A stretch of 60,906 nucleotides of DNA from an uncultured Duodenibacillus sp. (GCA_944388865.1 CALXKM010000009.1:1-60906); one strand, 5' to 3'. Positions 34,786-42,195 are shown, counted from the stretch's first letter. Notes: generated by a model from the letters alone, not told the origin. A program made the numbers and translations.

Positions 34786-35772
34786 ATGACAACCGCAGTT
34801 GCGTCCCTCAACCCTTTCGGCTCCCCTGCATCCATGCAGAGCACAGTGCCAGCTGCCCAAACCACCGACAGCGCCAGAGCTGTAGCAGAAGTTCAAGCAG
34901 CGCTCGTCATCGCCCGCATGAATCCGCGCGATCAGCGCCAGTCGATGGATCGAATCCTTAACGCCTGCTGCCGTCCGCAGCTTGCAGAGACCGCGCTTTA
35001 CTCGTACTCCCGCGGCGGCTCAGATATCAGCGGCCCTAGCATTCGCCTCGCCGAAGCTATCGCACAGCAGTGGGGAAACATGCAGTTCGGCATTCGCGAG
35101 CTTTCAAACGCCAACGGGAAGTCTGAGGTTCAAGCTTTCGCCTGGGACGTTGAAACCAACACTCGCCGCGAAGTGACTTTCAGCGTTCCGCACATCCGCC
35201 ACACAAGGGCTGGAAGCTACAAGCTTGAAGACCCCCGCGACATCTACGAGCTTGTCGCCAACCAGGGGGCACGAAGACTTCGCGCCTGCATTCTCTCAGT
35301 GATCCCCGGGGACGTGATAGAGGCCGCCGTCAGCCAGTGTCTGGTAACGCTCAAATCTCATGCCGACACATCTCCCGAAGGGATACAAAAACTTATTTCT
35401 GCCTTCGAGCCATTTGGCGTCACTAAGACGCAGATTGAGAAGTTCTGCCAATGCCGCGCCGACGCGATCAAGCCTGCGCAAATCGTCCGTCTGCGCAAGG
35501 TCTACGCCTCACTCAAGGATGGAATGTCTTCGCCTGAAGAATGGTTTGAACCGGAAGAAAAACCGGCAGCAGAGAAAGCCTCTGCCTCCGAGAAAAAGTC
35601 CCTCAAGGACAAACTGAAGGAACGCAAATCCATAGCTCAATCTGAAGAAGTTCAGCCCGCTTCCCCAGCTGAACAGCCGCAGCAGGTCGCTGCAGAAGAC
35701 GCTCCCGATGCCGGCGCAGACATCAAAGAGCCCGATCCTTGGGTGCAGAGCTTTGAGCAAGCGCAGAAGTGA
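34786..35772 (+). CDS. Probable single-strand annealing protein (RecT-like partner of YqaJ)
   Basis: A 328-residue protein directly after the exonuclease (stop and start touch), with GGAGAG upstream. Core patches: CCRPQLAETALYSYSRGG, DISGPSIRLAEAIAQQWGNM, VEVKAFAWD-like VQAFAWDVETNTRREVTFSV, and VANQGARRLRACILSVIPGD. The pattern is conserved beside YqaJ exonucleases in many phages. The C-terminal 90 residues are disordered and charged (SEEVQPASPAEQPQQVAAED). Family name not certain; annealase role inferred from partner and position. Confidence 0.65.
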   Translation: MTTAVASLNPFGSPASMQSTVPAAQTTDSARAVAEVQAALVIARMNPRDQRQSMDRILNACCRPQLAETALYSYSRGGSDISGPSIRLAEAIAQQWGNMQFGIRELSNANGKSEVQAFAWDVETNTRREVTFSVPHIRHTRAGSYKLEDPRDIYELVANQGARRLRACILSVIPGDVIEAAVSQCLVTLKSHADTSPEGIQKLISAFEPFGVTKTQIEKFCQCRADAIKPAQIVRLRKVYASLKDGMSSPEEWFEPEEKPAAEKASASEKKSLKDKLKERKSIAQSEEVQPASPAEQPQQVAAEDAPDAGADIKEPDPWVQSFEQAQK

Positions 35773-35782
35773 TTTTTCAACT

Positions 35783-35806
35783 GGGGAGCAATGCTCCCCT
35801 TTTTTT
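35783..35806 (+). terminator. Intrinsic terminator after the annealing gene
   Basis: GGGGAGC-AAT-GCTCCCC followed by seven to eight T. A perfect seven-pair stem. It lies 18 bases before the next start, so downstream genes need read-through or antitermination. Confidence 0.85.
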
Positions 35807-35823
35807 CATAGGAGCCACCAAAG

Positions 35824-36063
35824 ATGAGTCAGATTTCTCTCATCAGACATGGAGGTTTGCTTGCCGACATCGATGACGCAATTCGCGAATGCGTCCGCGA
35901 AGTCTGCGAGAAAGGCAAAAGCGGAATTGAAGACACATCCAGGCTGATCTTCACGCTTGAGCTGCGCGACCTCCAGCAGCTGCTTGAGCAGTTGAGGGAG
36001 GAAATCGTCGCCGACTTGAAGGAGAAGGCTGGTGACACTCCTGTCTTTCTGACAGTCGATTGA
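35824..36063 (+). CDS. Small helical phage protein
   Basis: A 79-residue protein with AGGAG upstream. Helical and acidic (ADIDDAIRECVREVCEKGK; LELRDLQQLLEQLREEIVAD). Between two terminators, so its level relative to the recombination genes is probably controlled at transcription. Unassigned. Confidence 0.6.
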   Translation: MSQISLIRHGGLLADIDDAIRECVREVCEKGKSGIEDTSRLIFTLELRDLQQLLEQLREEIVADLKEKAGDTPVFLTVD

Positions 36064-36071
36064 TCAACTTT

Positions 36072-36096
36072 GCGCCCTTCGGGGCGCTTTCTTTTT
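36072..36096 (+). terminator. UUCG-loop terminator
   Basis: GCGCCC-TTCG-GGGCGC followed by TTTCTTTTT. Six-pair stem with the UUCG tetraloop, directly after the gene ending at 36063. Second of a series of terminators inside the operon. Confidence 0.85.
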
Positions 36097-36229
36097 GGAG
36101 CACAGCAGTACGCAATTCGGCACATCTGTGGACAAAGGACTGAAAAAGATGACAGCCAAGATGAACAGAAAATTTGCGCATCTGAGCGAGCATCTTGCGG
36201 ATTTAGCCTCAAATAACAAAAGACGAACC

Positions 36230-36643
36230 ATGAAATACCAACTAAAAGACAAAATCATGTGGGCCGGCCTCATCAAAATCGACGGCTTCGAAAAGAACTT
36301 TCAGGAAGCCTGCGCTCGTGAGATGCCGGACAACCTCAAAACCATTCTCGTGGACATCACCGGCCAGGACTACTGCGGACAGATGGAATTCGCCAAGACC
36401 GAGATCGTCGAGAGCGATGACTTCAGCCCGTATGCTTGGAATGACTACCTTAAAACCAAACCTCCGCGCGCTGGCATCTGGCGCGTTGAGGCTGAGACCG
36501 CGGACTGCAGACACTGGCTAGTCGGAAGAACCGTCGGTTCTGACCCCACGCTCTGGGTTCAGCTGCCCGGATCTGCAAAACCGTGGGTGCCCATCACCAC
36601 CATGAAGAAACTCAAGAAATGCCGGTATCGGCTGTGGGAGTGA
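36230..36643 (+). CDS. Small phage protein, paralogue of 37565-37996
   Basis: 137 residues from MKYQLKDKIMWAGLIKIDGF. The start at 36230 is preferred because it matches MKRYVLKDKVLFDWL of the paralogue; ATGs at 36149/36161 and a TTG at 36095 would add up to 45 residues. Shared with the paralogue: KNFQEACA/KEFQKACA, YAWNDYL/YTWNEYP, CRYRLWE/CRFRPWED at the end. Acts in an unknown early-phage process. Confidence 0.65.
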   Translation: MKYQLKDKIMWAGLIKIDGFEKNFQEACAREMPDNLKTILVDITGQDYCGQMEFAKTEIVESDDFSPYAWNDYLKTKPPRAGIWRVEAETADCRHWLVGRTVGSDPTLWVQLPGSAKPWVPITTMKKLKKCRYRLWE

Positions 36644-36646
36644 GAG

Positions 36647-37045
36647 ATGAGCGAATTTGAACTTAATGGCGCTCGCCCAAGAATGGTAAGCATCAGTCTC
36701 AAAGCAATGAAGGACATTATCTCGCTGCTTGAGCACGAACTGACCGAAGGAGAATTTGAGACAGATGCCGAAATTTCAATGGTCAAAGCACTTCTTGACG
36801 AATGTCGTCAAGCTCGTGAGAGTGCCGGTCAAATCGTGTGGCACAAGTGGCCGGAAGAAAAACCACCGGTCAAAGGTCGTTTTCTCGTCACTGAGAAAAT
36901 AAAAAACGAGATGCTATTTGTTTCTATGAGGATCTTTGATCCAGAAGGGAAACACAATCCTCCTTGGGGGTTCCTGCTTGGGGGAATTGAAGCGATTGCT
37001 TGGGCAGAGATGCCGGAGCCGTATAAGCCGAAGGAGACGAAATGA
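36647..37045 (+). CDS. DUF551-like phage protein
   Basis: A 132-residue protein with GAGAG before the ATG. The last 70 residues carry WPEEKPPVKGRFLV and IAWAEMPEPYKP, the W-P...P..(G)..V...(I)..W.P.P pattern of DUF551 phage proteins. The N-terminal part is a helical, acidic extension. DUF551 proteins are common in lambdoid early regions with unknown roles. Confidence 0.65.
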   Translation: MSEFELNGARPRMVSISLKAMKDIISLLEHELTEGEFETDAEISMVKALLDECRQARESAGQIVWHKWPEEKPPVKGRFLVTEKIKNEMLFVSMRIFDPEGKHNPPWGFLLGGIEAIAWAEMPEPYKPKETK

Positions 37046-37344
37046 GCGAAGAACTGAATTGGTCACAAATATCAACTCTTCTCTACTTCGAAACTTGTTG
37101 CGTAGATTGTAGAGGTCAAGTTGATTCTCGCAGAATCAATGCAGAAGACATCGAAAACGCTGAAGAAATGGAAAAAATGGGGTTGCTTCACTTCGGTCGA
37201 ATCAGGATCAGAGACTGGGGCGTTAAAGCTTTGGAAAATGGCGCGCACTGGGTTGATCTAACCGACAAAGGGTGGGAAGAGGCTCATAAGCAAAGAAAGG
37301 CTCGAGCCTTGAGAATGAAGATTAACTGGAACTTGGAGCAATAA
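37042..37344 (+). CDS. Small phage protein, unassigned
   Basis: A 100-residue protein whose start overlaps the DUF551-like stop (ATGA). Contains FETCCVDCRGQVD (three Cys, no second pair to make a clear zinc finger), then IRDWGVKALENGAHWVDLT and a basic helix. Unassigned. Confidence 0.6.
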   Translation: MSEELNWSQISTLLYFETCCVDCRGQVDSRRINAEDIENAEEMEKMGLLHFGRIRIRDWGVKALENGAHWVDLTDKGWEEAHKQRKARALRMKINWNLEQ

Positions 37345-37348
37345 CGAA

Positions 37349-37528
37349 ATGGAAGTCAAAATTACTTTCAACGAATATGAAGCTCAAATACTTATCGACG
37401 CTCTTGACTGCTATCAGAACAGCGGCGGATTTTCTGACGACATAACTGCCAACACCCTCCACAACAGAGTCGTTGACGAATTCAAAGATCGCGGTATTGA
37501 CATTGAAGCCGATGAGGATGATGAATGA
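37349..37528 (+). CDS. 59-residue acidic phage protein
   Basis: MEVKITFNEYEAQILIDALD..., then SGGFSDDITANTLHNRVVDE and a C-terminus of Asp/Glu only (EADEDDE). Four bases after the previous stop, with GGAGCA upstream. The pattern (YEAQILIDAL, ...NRI/V) is common in small early phage proteins. It is followed at once by a terminator-like hairpin. Confidence 0.6.
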   Translation: MEVKITFNEYEAQILIDALDCYQNSGGFSDDITANTLHNRVVDEFKDRGIDIEADEDDE

Positions 37529-37554
37529 AGCTGGATTGCTCCGGCTTTTATTTT
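37529..37554 (+). terminator. Terminator-like hairpin
   Basis: AGCTGGA-TTGC-TCCGGCT (one T-G pair) followed by TTTTATTTT. It starts one base after the stop of the small acidic gene and overlaps the ribosome-binding region of the next gene (GGAGAG). Confidence 0.6.
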
Positions 37555-37564
37555 GGAGAGAGAA

Positions 37565-37996
37565 ATGAAAAGATACGTTCTCAAGGACAAAGTTCTTTTC
37601 GACTGGCTTTGCGATAATTCTGACGATTTCAATAAAGAATTTCAGAAAGCTTGCGCCCAAGGTTTTGAATACGACAACTTGGAGTTTATTTGTTTAAGTT
37701 TTTCAACCAATGAAAATTCTGTATTGTGGGAAGATGAAGTAGAAGTGGTTTTCAAGAAAACTGCTATCGAATGCACAGAAGTTTATGACCCATATACGTG
37801 GAATGAATACCCAAATGTGATACCTCCAGAAGATGTCTCTATGAGAGTTGAGTATGTTCAATTTAACACGCATGGAGAAAAAGGAATCACTCTTCGTAAG
37901 TGTGCAATTTTTAGAAAAGGCGAATGGGTTGACGATGTTCTCGAATACCCTCTGGCCTCTATCAAGACTTGTCGTTTTCGCCCGTGGGAGGATTGA
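37565..37996 (+). CDS. Small phage protein, paralogue of 36230-36643
   Basis: 143 residues from MKRYVLKDKVLFDWL (GGAGAG upstream). Aligns with the gene at 36230 over its length (FNKEFQKACAQGFEYDNLE; YDPYTWNEYPNVIPP; FRPWED). The AT-richer composition differs from the neighbouring paralogue, so the pair is probably not a recent duplication. It ends immediately before the methyltransferase start. Confidence 0.65.
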   Translation: MKRYVLKDKVLFDWLCDNSDDFNKEFQKACAQGFEYDNLEFICLSFSTNENSVLWEDEVEVVFKKTAIECTEVYDPYTWNEYPNVIPPEDVSMRVEYVQFNTHGEKGITLRKCAIFRKGEWVDDVLEYPLASIKTCRFRPWED

Positions 37997-38560
37997 ATGA
38001 AGCCTATTCTTGACCCCTGCTGCGGTTCACGAAAGTTCTACTTTCAGAAAGATGCGCCATTCGTTCTCTATGGCGATCTCCGTGATGAGAGCTACGTCCA
38101 GTGCGACGGGCGCATTCTCGAAGTCCACCCCGATCAGCAGATGGATGTCACGCAGCTTCCCTTTCCGGATGACTCCTTTGCTCTGGTTGTCTTTGATCCG
38201 CCGCACCTTAAATGGGCAGGGGCGAAGTCCTACATGGCGCAATCCTACGGCACACTTCCGAAGGACGATCCGCTTGGCTTTCTGTCCAGAGGGTTCAAAG
38301 AGTGCTGGCGTGTGCTCAAGCCCGAAGGCACGCTGATCTTCAAGTGGTCTCAGAAGGATTTCCCGATCCACGTCGTGCTGAGAGCCTTCGGTCGGCAACC
38401 GCTTTTTGGGAATCGCCAGCCCAAGAGCCAGACCTTCTGGATGGTTTTCTTCAAACAGAAAGAGCCAGAACCAAGAAGCGAGCACCCAGACGAAATCACT
38501 GCCAGAAAGTACATTGAACGTGATCCCGAGACTCTCAAAAGCCTCGGGATTTTTGATTGA
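37997..38560 (+). CDS. SAM-dependent methyltransferase (orphan, DPPH motif)
   Basis: A 187-residue protein starting directly after the preceding stop. Motif I is ILDPCCGSRKFYF (residues 4-16), motif IV FDPPHL (66-71), with KPEGTLIFKWSQKDF as the later core strand. DPPH is an uncommon catalytic form used by some phage MT-A70-like or N6-adenine enzymes. No matching restriction gene is adjacent. It could protect phage DNA, perhaps also from the Mrr-type enzyme encoded by the same prophage. Confidence 0.75.
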   Translation: MKPILDPCCGSRKFYFQKDAPFVLYGDLRDESYVQCDGRILEVHPDQQMDVTQLPFPDDSFALVVFDPPHLKWAGAKSYMAQSYGTLPKDDPLGFLSRGFKECWRVLKPEGTLIFKWSQKDFPIHVVLRAFGRQPLFGNRQPKSQTFWMVFFKQKEPEPRSEHPDEITARKYIERDPETLKSLGIFD

Positions 38561-38568
38561 AAGAAGCC

Positions 38569-39219
38569 ATGCCAAAAAGCAAAAGTCCGAGGAAGAAATA
38601 CGACAGCAGACGCCACGCGGTTTCTTTCAGCGGAATCAAACCCAAGGACATCGAGGACATCAAAAAGCAGATTGCCGTTGCAGAGGTTGCCGTGCGTATC
38701 AAGCTCCCCCGCGGCGAGGCAAGCTACTCGGATCTTTCTCAAGTGAGAGACCTCTTCAACTGCTTGATGTTCTCTCTCATGCACAGACAAAAAGTTATCG
38801 ACCAGGAAGAGGCCGACCAGGCCGGAGACGAACTTGTGCAGGCGGGGATAGATCTCACAAACCTTCTGCGGCGCGGCATCAAGGATGATCGCTATATCTG
38901 CAGAGCTTCGGAGATGAAATCAATTCTCGCCGCCCTACAGACCGCCAGTGACTTCATCACAGAATCACTGGATGTTTGTCCGCAGACACTGGTGGAAGAG
39001 TTCAACGGTTCTCTGCTGATCCGCGATGCTTTGCCTGAAAAAGGCGAAATCGTTGTCCAAAGAAAAACGGTCGAGATTGCCTACAGGCTCGCTCAGCAGA
39101 TGGGAAAGATACTGCCGTGCGATTTCCCGATCTGGAAGGCACGAGCGACAGCACAACTGGCCAATCACATGAAATCAATTTCGGAGAATAAAAGGAGAGA
39201 ACAAAATGACGACCACTGA
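38569..39219 (+). CDS. Phage protein, unassigned
   Basis: A 216-residue protein; ATG at 38569 with GAAAGAAG upstream. The basic start (PKSKSPRKKYDSRRHAVSF) is followed by helices (KKQIAVAEVAVRIKLPRGE; VRDLFNCLMFSLMHRQKVID; AEMKSILAALQTASDF-like). It overlaps the excisionase-like gene by 14 bp. DNA binding is suggested by the basic tail only. Confidence 0.55.
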   Translation: MPKSKSPRKKYDSRRHAVSFSGIKPKDIEDIKKQIAVAEVAVRIKLPRGEASYSDLSQVRDLFNCLMFSLMHRQKVIDQEEADQAGDELVQAGIDLTNLLRRGIKDDRYICRASEMKSILAALQTASDFITESLDVCPQTLVEEFNGSLLIRDALPEKGEIVVQRKTVEIAYRLAQQMGKILPCDFPIWKARATAQLANHMKSISENKRREQNDDH

Positions 39220-39556
39220 TGCTAGCTTCGTCCGTACATCCACCTTGGCGGAATTTTTCGGAATTACAGAACAGCAGTTTCGCCATTGGCTCGCCACCAA
39301 AGACGCTCCGGAAAACCTACGCATCCCTGGCAGATCTGACGGTCCGCGTCTGGCTGACCCCGAGGTTCGAGACACAGACCTTTGCACCGCAGCAGATATC
39401 TGCGCCTTCTACAGAATTTCTCCGGAGACTCTCAGACGGTGGCAGATCAGCGGGAAATTTCCAAAACCTGATGGCCCCGTCCACGGGTTGGTCAAACTTT
39501 GGAAAGTCCGCACGGCGAGAAATCCGGCACTTAAGCTCAGACGACAATCGGCCTGA
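39206..39556 (+). CDS. Excisionase-like double helix-turn-helix protein
   Basis: A 116-residue protein with AAAGGAGAG upstream. Two MerR/AlpA-type winged helices: TSTLAEFFGITEQQFRHWL (residues ~11-29) and CTAADICAFYRISPETLRRW followed by SGKFPKP (~59-90). Next to the integrase and convergent with it, so it likely directs excision. The doubled domain is longer than a typical ~70-residue Xis. Confidence 0.7.
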   Translation: MTTTDASFVRTSTLAEFFGITEQQFRHWLATKDAPENLRIPGRSDGPRLADPEVRDTDLCTAADICAFYRISPETLRRWQISGKFPKPDGPVHGLVKLWKVRTARNPALKLRRQSA

Positions 39557-39560
39557 ATAA

Positions 39561-39599
39561 CCCCCGACAAGAACTCACTCTTGCTCGGGGGATTTTTTT
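39561..39599. terminator. Strong bidirectional terminator between excisionase and integrase
   Basis: CCCCCGA...TCGGGGG with an inner CAAGA/TCTTG helix, followed by T7 on the plus strand. It ends the rightward operon; its T-run lies within the integrase 3' end. Confidence 0.8.
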
Positions 39600-40768
39600 A
39601 TTTGCGAGAAGCAAAATTCCGCCCAGGCTTCCATCATAGGACGACGTTGCTCAAGAAGATCGCTTCGCTGATACGCCTGCTCCACTTCGTTCCCCGTCTG
39701 ATGCTGAAGTGCCTTCTCGGCGAGCACCCTATCGTATCCGTGCTCGGCTGCCCAGTCTCGGAAAGTTGACCTCATCCCATGAATCGTGACATCAATCTTG
39801 AGCTGATGGAGCATTTTGATCGGCGACTCAAGGGATATGTGCCCCCGCATCCTGCTGCCGAAGAAGAGGAACTCATTAACTCGCGGGAGCGTCTGCAGCC
39901 ACTCTAAAACCCGCGGACTTAGCGGCACACGATGCGGCTCCGGACGTCCGTCCTTACGACGCGGGCAAATCCAGACGCCGTTCTCAAAATCAATCTCAGA
40001 CCACTGTGCCAGACAGAACTCGTTCGCGCGAGCCGCTGTCAGCACCCCGAACATGATGGCCTTCGACACGACGCTGAGTCGATAGTAGAGGTTGTCAAAA
40101 AGCAAAGGAATTTCTTTCCACGGCAGCGCCGCATGGTGCTCAACGCGCATAACTTTTGATGGTGCCGGCAAGAACTGATCCAGATTTCCGAGCCATGCTG
40201 CGGGATTCTGACCTGTGAATTTGCCTTGAGATTGCGCGTAGACGAATACAGCGCTCAGATATCGCTGCAGATTTGATGCGGTCTCAGCGCGATCCGTCCA
40301 GATCGGCTTGAGGATCGAGAGGATATCGTCGCGCGTGACCGTCTGAATCGGCTTACCACCAATGACCGGCAAGGCGTATTTTCTGATCGTCCTTTCCCAG
40401 CGAAGCGCCTGAGCCTCCGTTCGCCACTGGCGGACGTGCTTCTGGTTTTCAATGCACGCCGACACGAGTTCGCCGAATGAGACCGTCGTCTGCTTTTCTT
40501 TTTCAAGAGCAGCCTTCTTCGGGGAGATGACGACTTCACCGGTAGCCAATTTGCCTCTCAGCTCCTGAGACAGCTTTCTCGCACGCGCAAGGCTCACTGC
40601 GTAGGCCGAGCCAAGGCCGACATAAACCTGCTTGCCGTTGCGCTTGTACCGGAAGACCCAGCTGCGCGCATCACCTTTGACGTGGAGGTACAGGCCTTGC
40701 CCGTCGGCATGCTTGCCGTCGCCAAGTGTGGAAACGTCGGATGCCTTGAGTTTGTTGACTTCCCGCAT
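39575..40768 (-). CDS. int: Tyrosine-type phage integrase
   Basis: A 397-residue protein with GGGGGAGACC upstream. An N-terminal arm-binding domain (GLYLHVKGDARSWVFRYK) with DUF4102-like GxGS-AYAVSLARARK, a core-binding domain (~95-190), then the catalytic domain with Arg247 (TAARANE), His330-x-x-Arg333 (HGMRSTFRDWA), His356 and Tyr366 (QAYQRSD). It recombines attP with the adjacent tRNA-Thr 3' end. Confidence 0.93.
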   Translation of the reverse strand: MREVNKLKASDVSTLGDGKHADGQGLYLHVKGDARSWVFRYKRNGKQVYVGLGSAYAVSLARARKLSQELRGKLATGEVVISPKKAALEKEKQTTVSFGELVSACIENQKHVRQWRTEAQALRWERTIRKYALPVIGGKPIQTVTRDDILSILKPIWTDRAETASNLQRYLSAVFVYAQSQGKFTGQNPAAWLGNLDQFLPAPSKVMRVEHHAALPWKEIPLLFDNLYYRLSVVSKAIMFGVLTAARANEFCLAQWSEIDFENGVWICPRRKDGRPEPHRVPLSPRVLEWLQTLPRVNEFLFFGSRMRGHISLESPIKMLHQLKIDVTIHGMRSTFRDWAAEHGYDRVLAEKALQHQTGNEVEQAYQRSDLLEQRRPMMEAWAEFCFSQIKKSPEQE

Positions 40769-40869
40769 GGTCTCCCCCTCGAAAGTGTGGAAAAAATCTC
40801 GACGCTTTCCTCTTCAAAGTGTGGAAAAGCTGATTCATTCTAATCTTTTCCACACTTTTTCCACACTTT
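40724..40869. repeat. Five AAGTGTGGAAA repeats around the integrase start (arm-type sites)
   Basis: Copies of AAGTGTGGAAA(A): plus strand at 40724, 40782 and 40816; minus strand (TTTTCCACACTTT) at 40846 and 40857. One is inside the integrase 5' coding region and two lie before the tRNA side. Repeated short elements on both sides of an integrase promoter are typical arm-type binding sites at attP, and could also let the integrase repress itself. Confidence 0.65.
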
Positions 40870-40912
40870 AAATGTTGGAGGATGAGGTTTCTCGTGGGAT
40901 GTTGAGGGCAAC

Positions 40913-40951
40913 AAAAAAGCCTCAAAGCCTTTATTTGTGGGCTATTGAGGC
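40913..40951 (-). terminator. Terminator downstream of tRNA-Thr
   Basis: Minus strand GCCTCAATAGCC...GGCTTTGAGGC (11 pairs with one bulged T) followed by T6. It is on the phage side of the attachment site, so the prophage seems to supply the tRNA transcript with a new end. Confidence 0.75.
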
Positions 40952-40979
40952 GTTTTGTGCTCCTTTGAGGAGGGTTTTG

Positions 40980-41055
40980 TGGTGCCGGTGAGAGGATTCG
41001 AACATCCGACCTTCGCATTACGAATGCGCTGCTCTACCAGCTGAGCTACACCGGC
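40980..41055 (-). tRNA. tRNA-Thr (CGU), prophage attachment gene
   Basis: Minus strand: GCCGGTGTAGCTCAGC..., D-loop TGGTAGAGC, anticodon loop TTCGTAA (CGU, threonine), GTTCGAATCC T-loop, encoded CCA. A 76-nt cloverleaf. Its 3' end points to the integrase at 40768, the expected geometry for insertion into a tRNA 3' end with the gene kept intact. A partial copy should exist at the far left prophage end, outside this window. A 10-bp hairpin (CTCTCAGAAC/GTTCTGAGAG) lies at 41068-41092 in the leader. Confidence 0.95.
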
Positions 41056-41234
41056 AACCAGATTTTCTCTCAGAACTCAGCGTTCTGAGAGATGCGCATT
41101 TTACAGATCTTTTTAAAAATTGCAAGAGCTTTTTTTTGATTTTTTTGAGCTTCAACTCACGACTGTCGAAATTGAAACGATATTTTTTGCGTACACTCTT
41201 TTTGGAGTATTTCAAAACATGGAGGCAACCGACC

Positions 41235-41834
41235 ATGCTCTGCACGCCGATATCCGTTTTGCTGTTTGATGGTTTTGAGCCGCTTGACGTTTTCGGACCC
41301 GTAGAAGTTTTAGGCGACTTGGAGGACTGCAAGCTCAGTTATTTTTCGTTTTCCGGAGGACTTGTGGGCTGCCGACAGGGCTTTCGTGTAGAAACCGAGC
41401 CTTTTGCCGAAGTGCCCAGCGGCGGCATCCTTCTTCTTCCGGGAGGCATGGGTACGCGACCGCTTTCAAGCAACGCCGTTTGGATTGAGAACTTACAGCT
41501 GCTTGTCGAAGACGCCCAAACAGTGCTCTCGGTGTGCACGGGCTCGGCGCTTTTGGCAGCCGCCTCATGTCTGGAAAAGCGGCGTGCAACCACCAACAAA
41601 CGCTCCTGGGCTTGGGCGACGTCATTTGGTCACGAAGTTTTCTGGCAGCCGCGAGCCCGCTGGGTCGCTGATGGCAAATTCTGGACAGCCTCGGGCGTAT
41701 CGGCTGGAACCGATATGGCGCTTGCCTTCGTACGCGAGCGCTGCGGACGCCAAAAGGCCGCAGCCATTGCCGAGCGCATGGAGTACACGGCAAACGAAAA
41801 CGCCGATGACGACCCGTTTGCCGTACGGATTTGA
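41235..41834 (+). CDS. DJ-1/PfpI-family protein
   Basis: A 199-residue protein; ATG at 41235 with GGAGG nine bases upstream. DJ-1/PfpI signatures: VLLFDGFEPLDVFGPVEVL near the N-terminus (Glu15), ILLLPGGMGTR, and the nucleophile elbow LSVCTGSALLAAA with Cys101. Family members act as glyoxalase-like or stress proteins and as amidotransferase-like regulators; without a further helix-turn-helix domain this one is a stand-alone member. Followed by a strong terminator. Confidence 0.85.
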   Translation: MLCTPISVLLFDGFEPLDVFGPVEVLGDLEDCKLSYFSFSGGLVGCRQGFRVETEPFAEVPSGGILLLPGGMGTRPLSSNAVWIENLQLLVEDAQTVLSVCTGSALLAAASCLEKRRATTNKRSWAWATSFGHEVFWQPRARWVADGKFWTASGVSAGTDMALAFVRERCGRQKAAAIAERMEYTANENADDDPFAVRI

Positions 41835-41862
41835 TGCACAGCGCTTCTTCTCAATTCTGAAG

Positions 41863-41890
41863 GCCCGCACCAAAATAGTGCGGGCTTTTT
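41863..41890 (+). terminator. Terminator after the PfpI gene
   Basis: GCCCGCAC-CAAAATA-GTGCGGGC followed by T5: a perfect eight-pair stem. Confidence 0.9.
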
Positions 41891-42015
41891 GCCTAGAAAA
41901 GCACCAAACCGGTGCAAAACACGCTTTCCACCCCTATTTTTGCCTCCTGCAATTTTTTCTTAAGCTTTGAGCAATTGCCGGAAATTTCTCTACATTCGCA
42001 GAAAAATCTAGTCAC

Positions 42016-42107
42016 AACTTCGTAGAAGTTCTACAACGATTTCCTTAGACGGCAAAGAAATTTTCATTTTTATTCAGCTTCAAGCTCAAACTGGCACGCC
42101 AATTGCT
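42016..42107 (+). promoter_or_regulatory. Sigma-54 promoter and upstream dyad for gltIJKL
   Basis: TGGCACG-CCAA-TTGCT at 42092-42107 matches the -24/-12 consensus (TGGCACR-N4-TTGCW) at every position, with GG and GC ten bases apart. Upstream, AACTTC-GTA-GAAGTT (42016-42030) is a dyad at the distance expected for an enhancer-binding protein. The rest of the 360-bp gap 41835-42195 holds the PfpI terminator and a 5' leader with an AATGGG/CCCATT hairpin at 42137-42160. Amino-acid transporters are often sigma-54 controlled in proteobacteria. Confidence 0.75.
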
Positions 42108-42195
42108 TCCTCTTTCAATAAAAGGGGACTGCTTCAAATGGGCGCATTCCCCACCCCATTGAGAAAAATCATTTTCTACATATAAGGAGCTTGCC

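Noticed and set aside
36095-36229. Longer N-terminus for the protein at 36230
   Set aside because: Its paralogue starts at the equivalent of 36230 and the upstream codons lack similarity, though ATG at 36149 has AAAGGA upstream and cannot be excluded.
41136-41234. Sigma-70 promoter for the PfpI gene (TTGAAA...TACACT)
   Set aside because: The spacer is only 14 bases, too short for a confident call.
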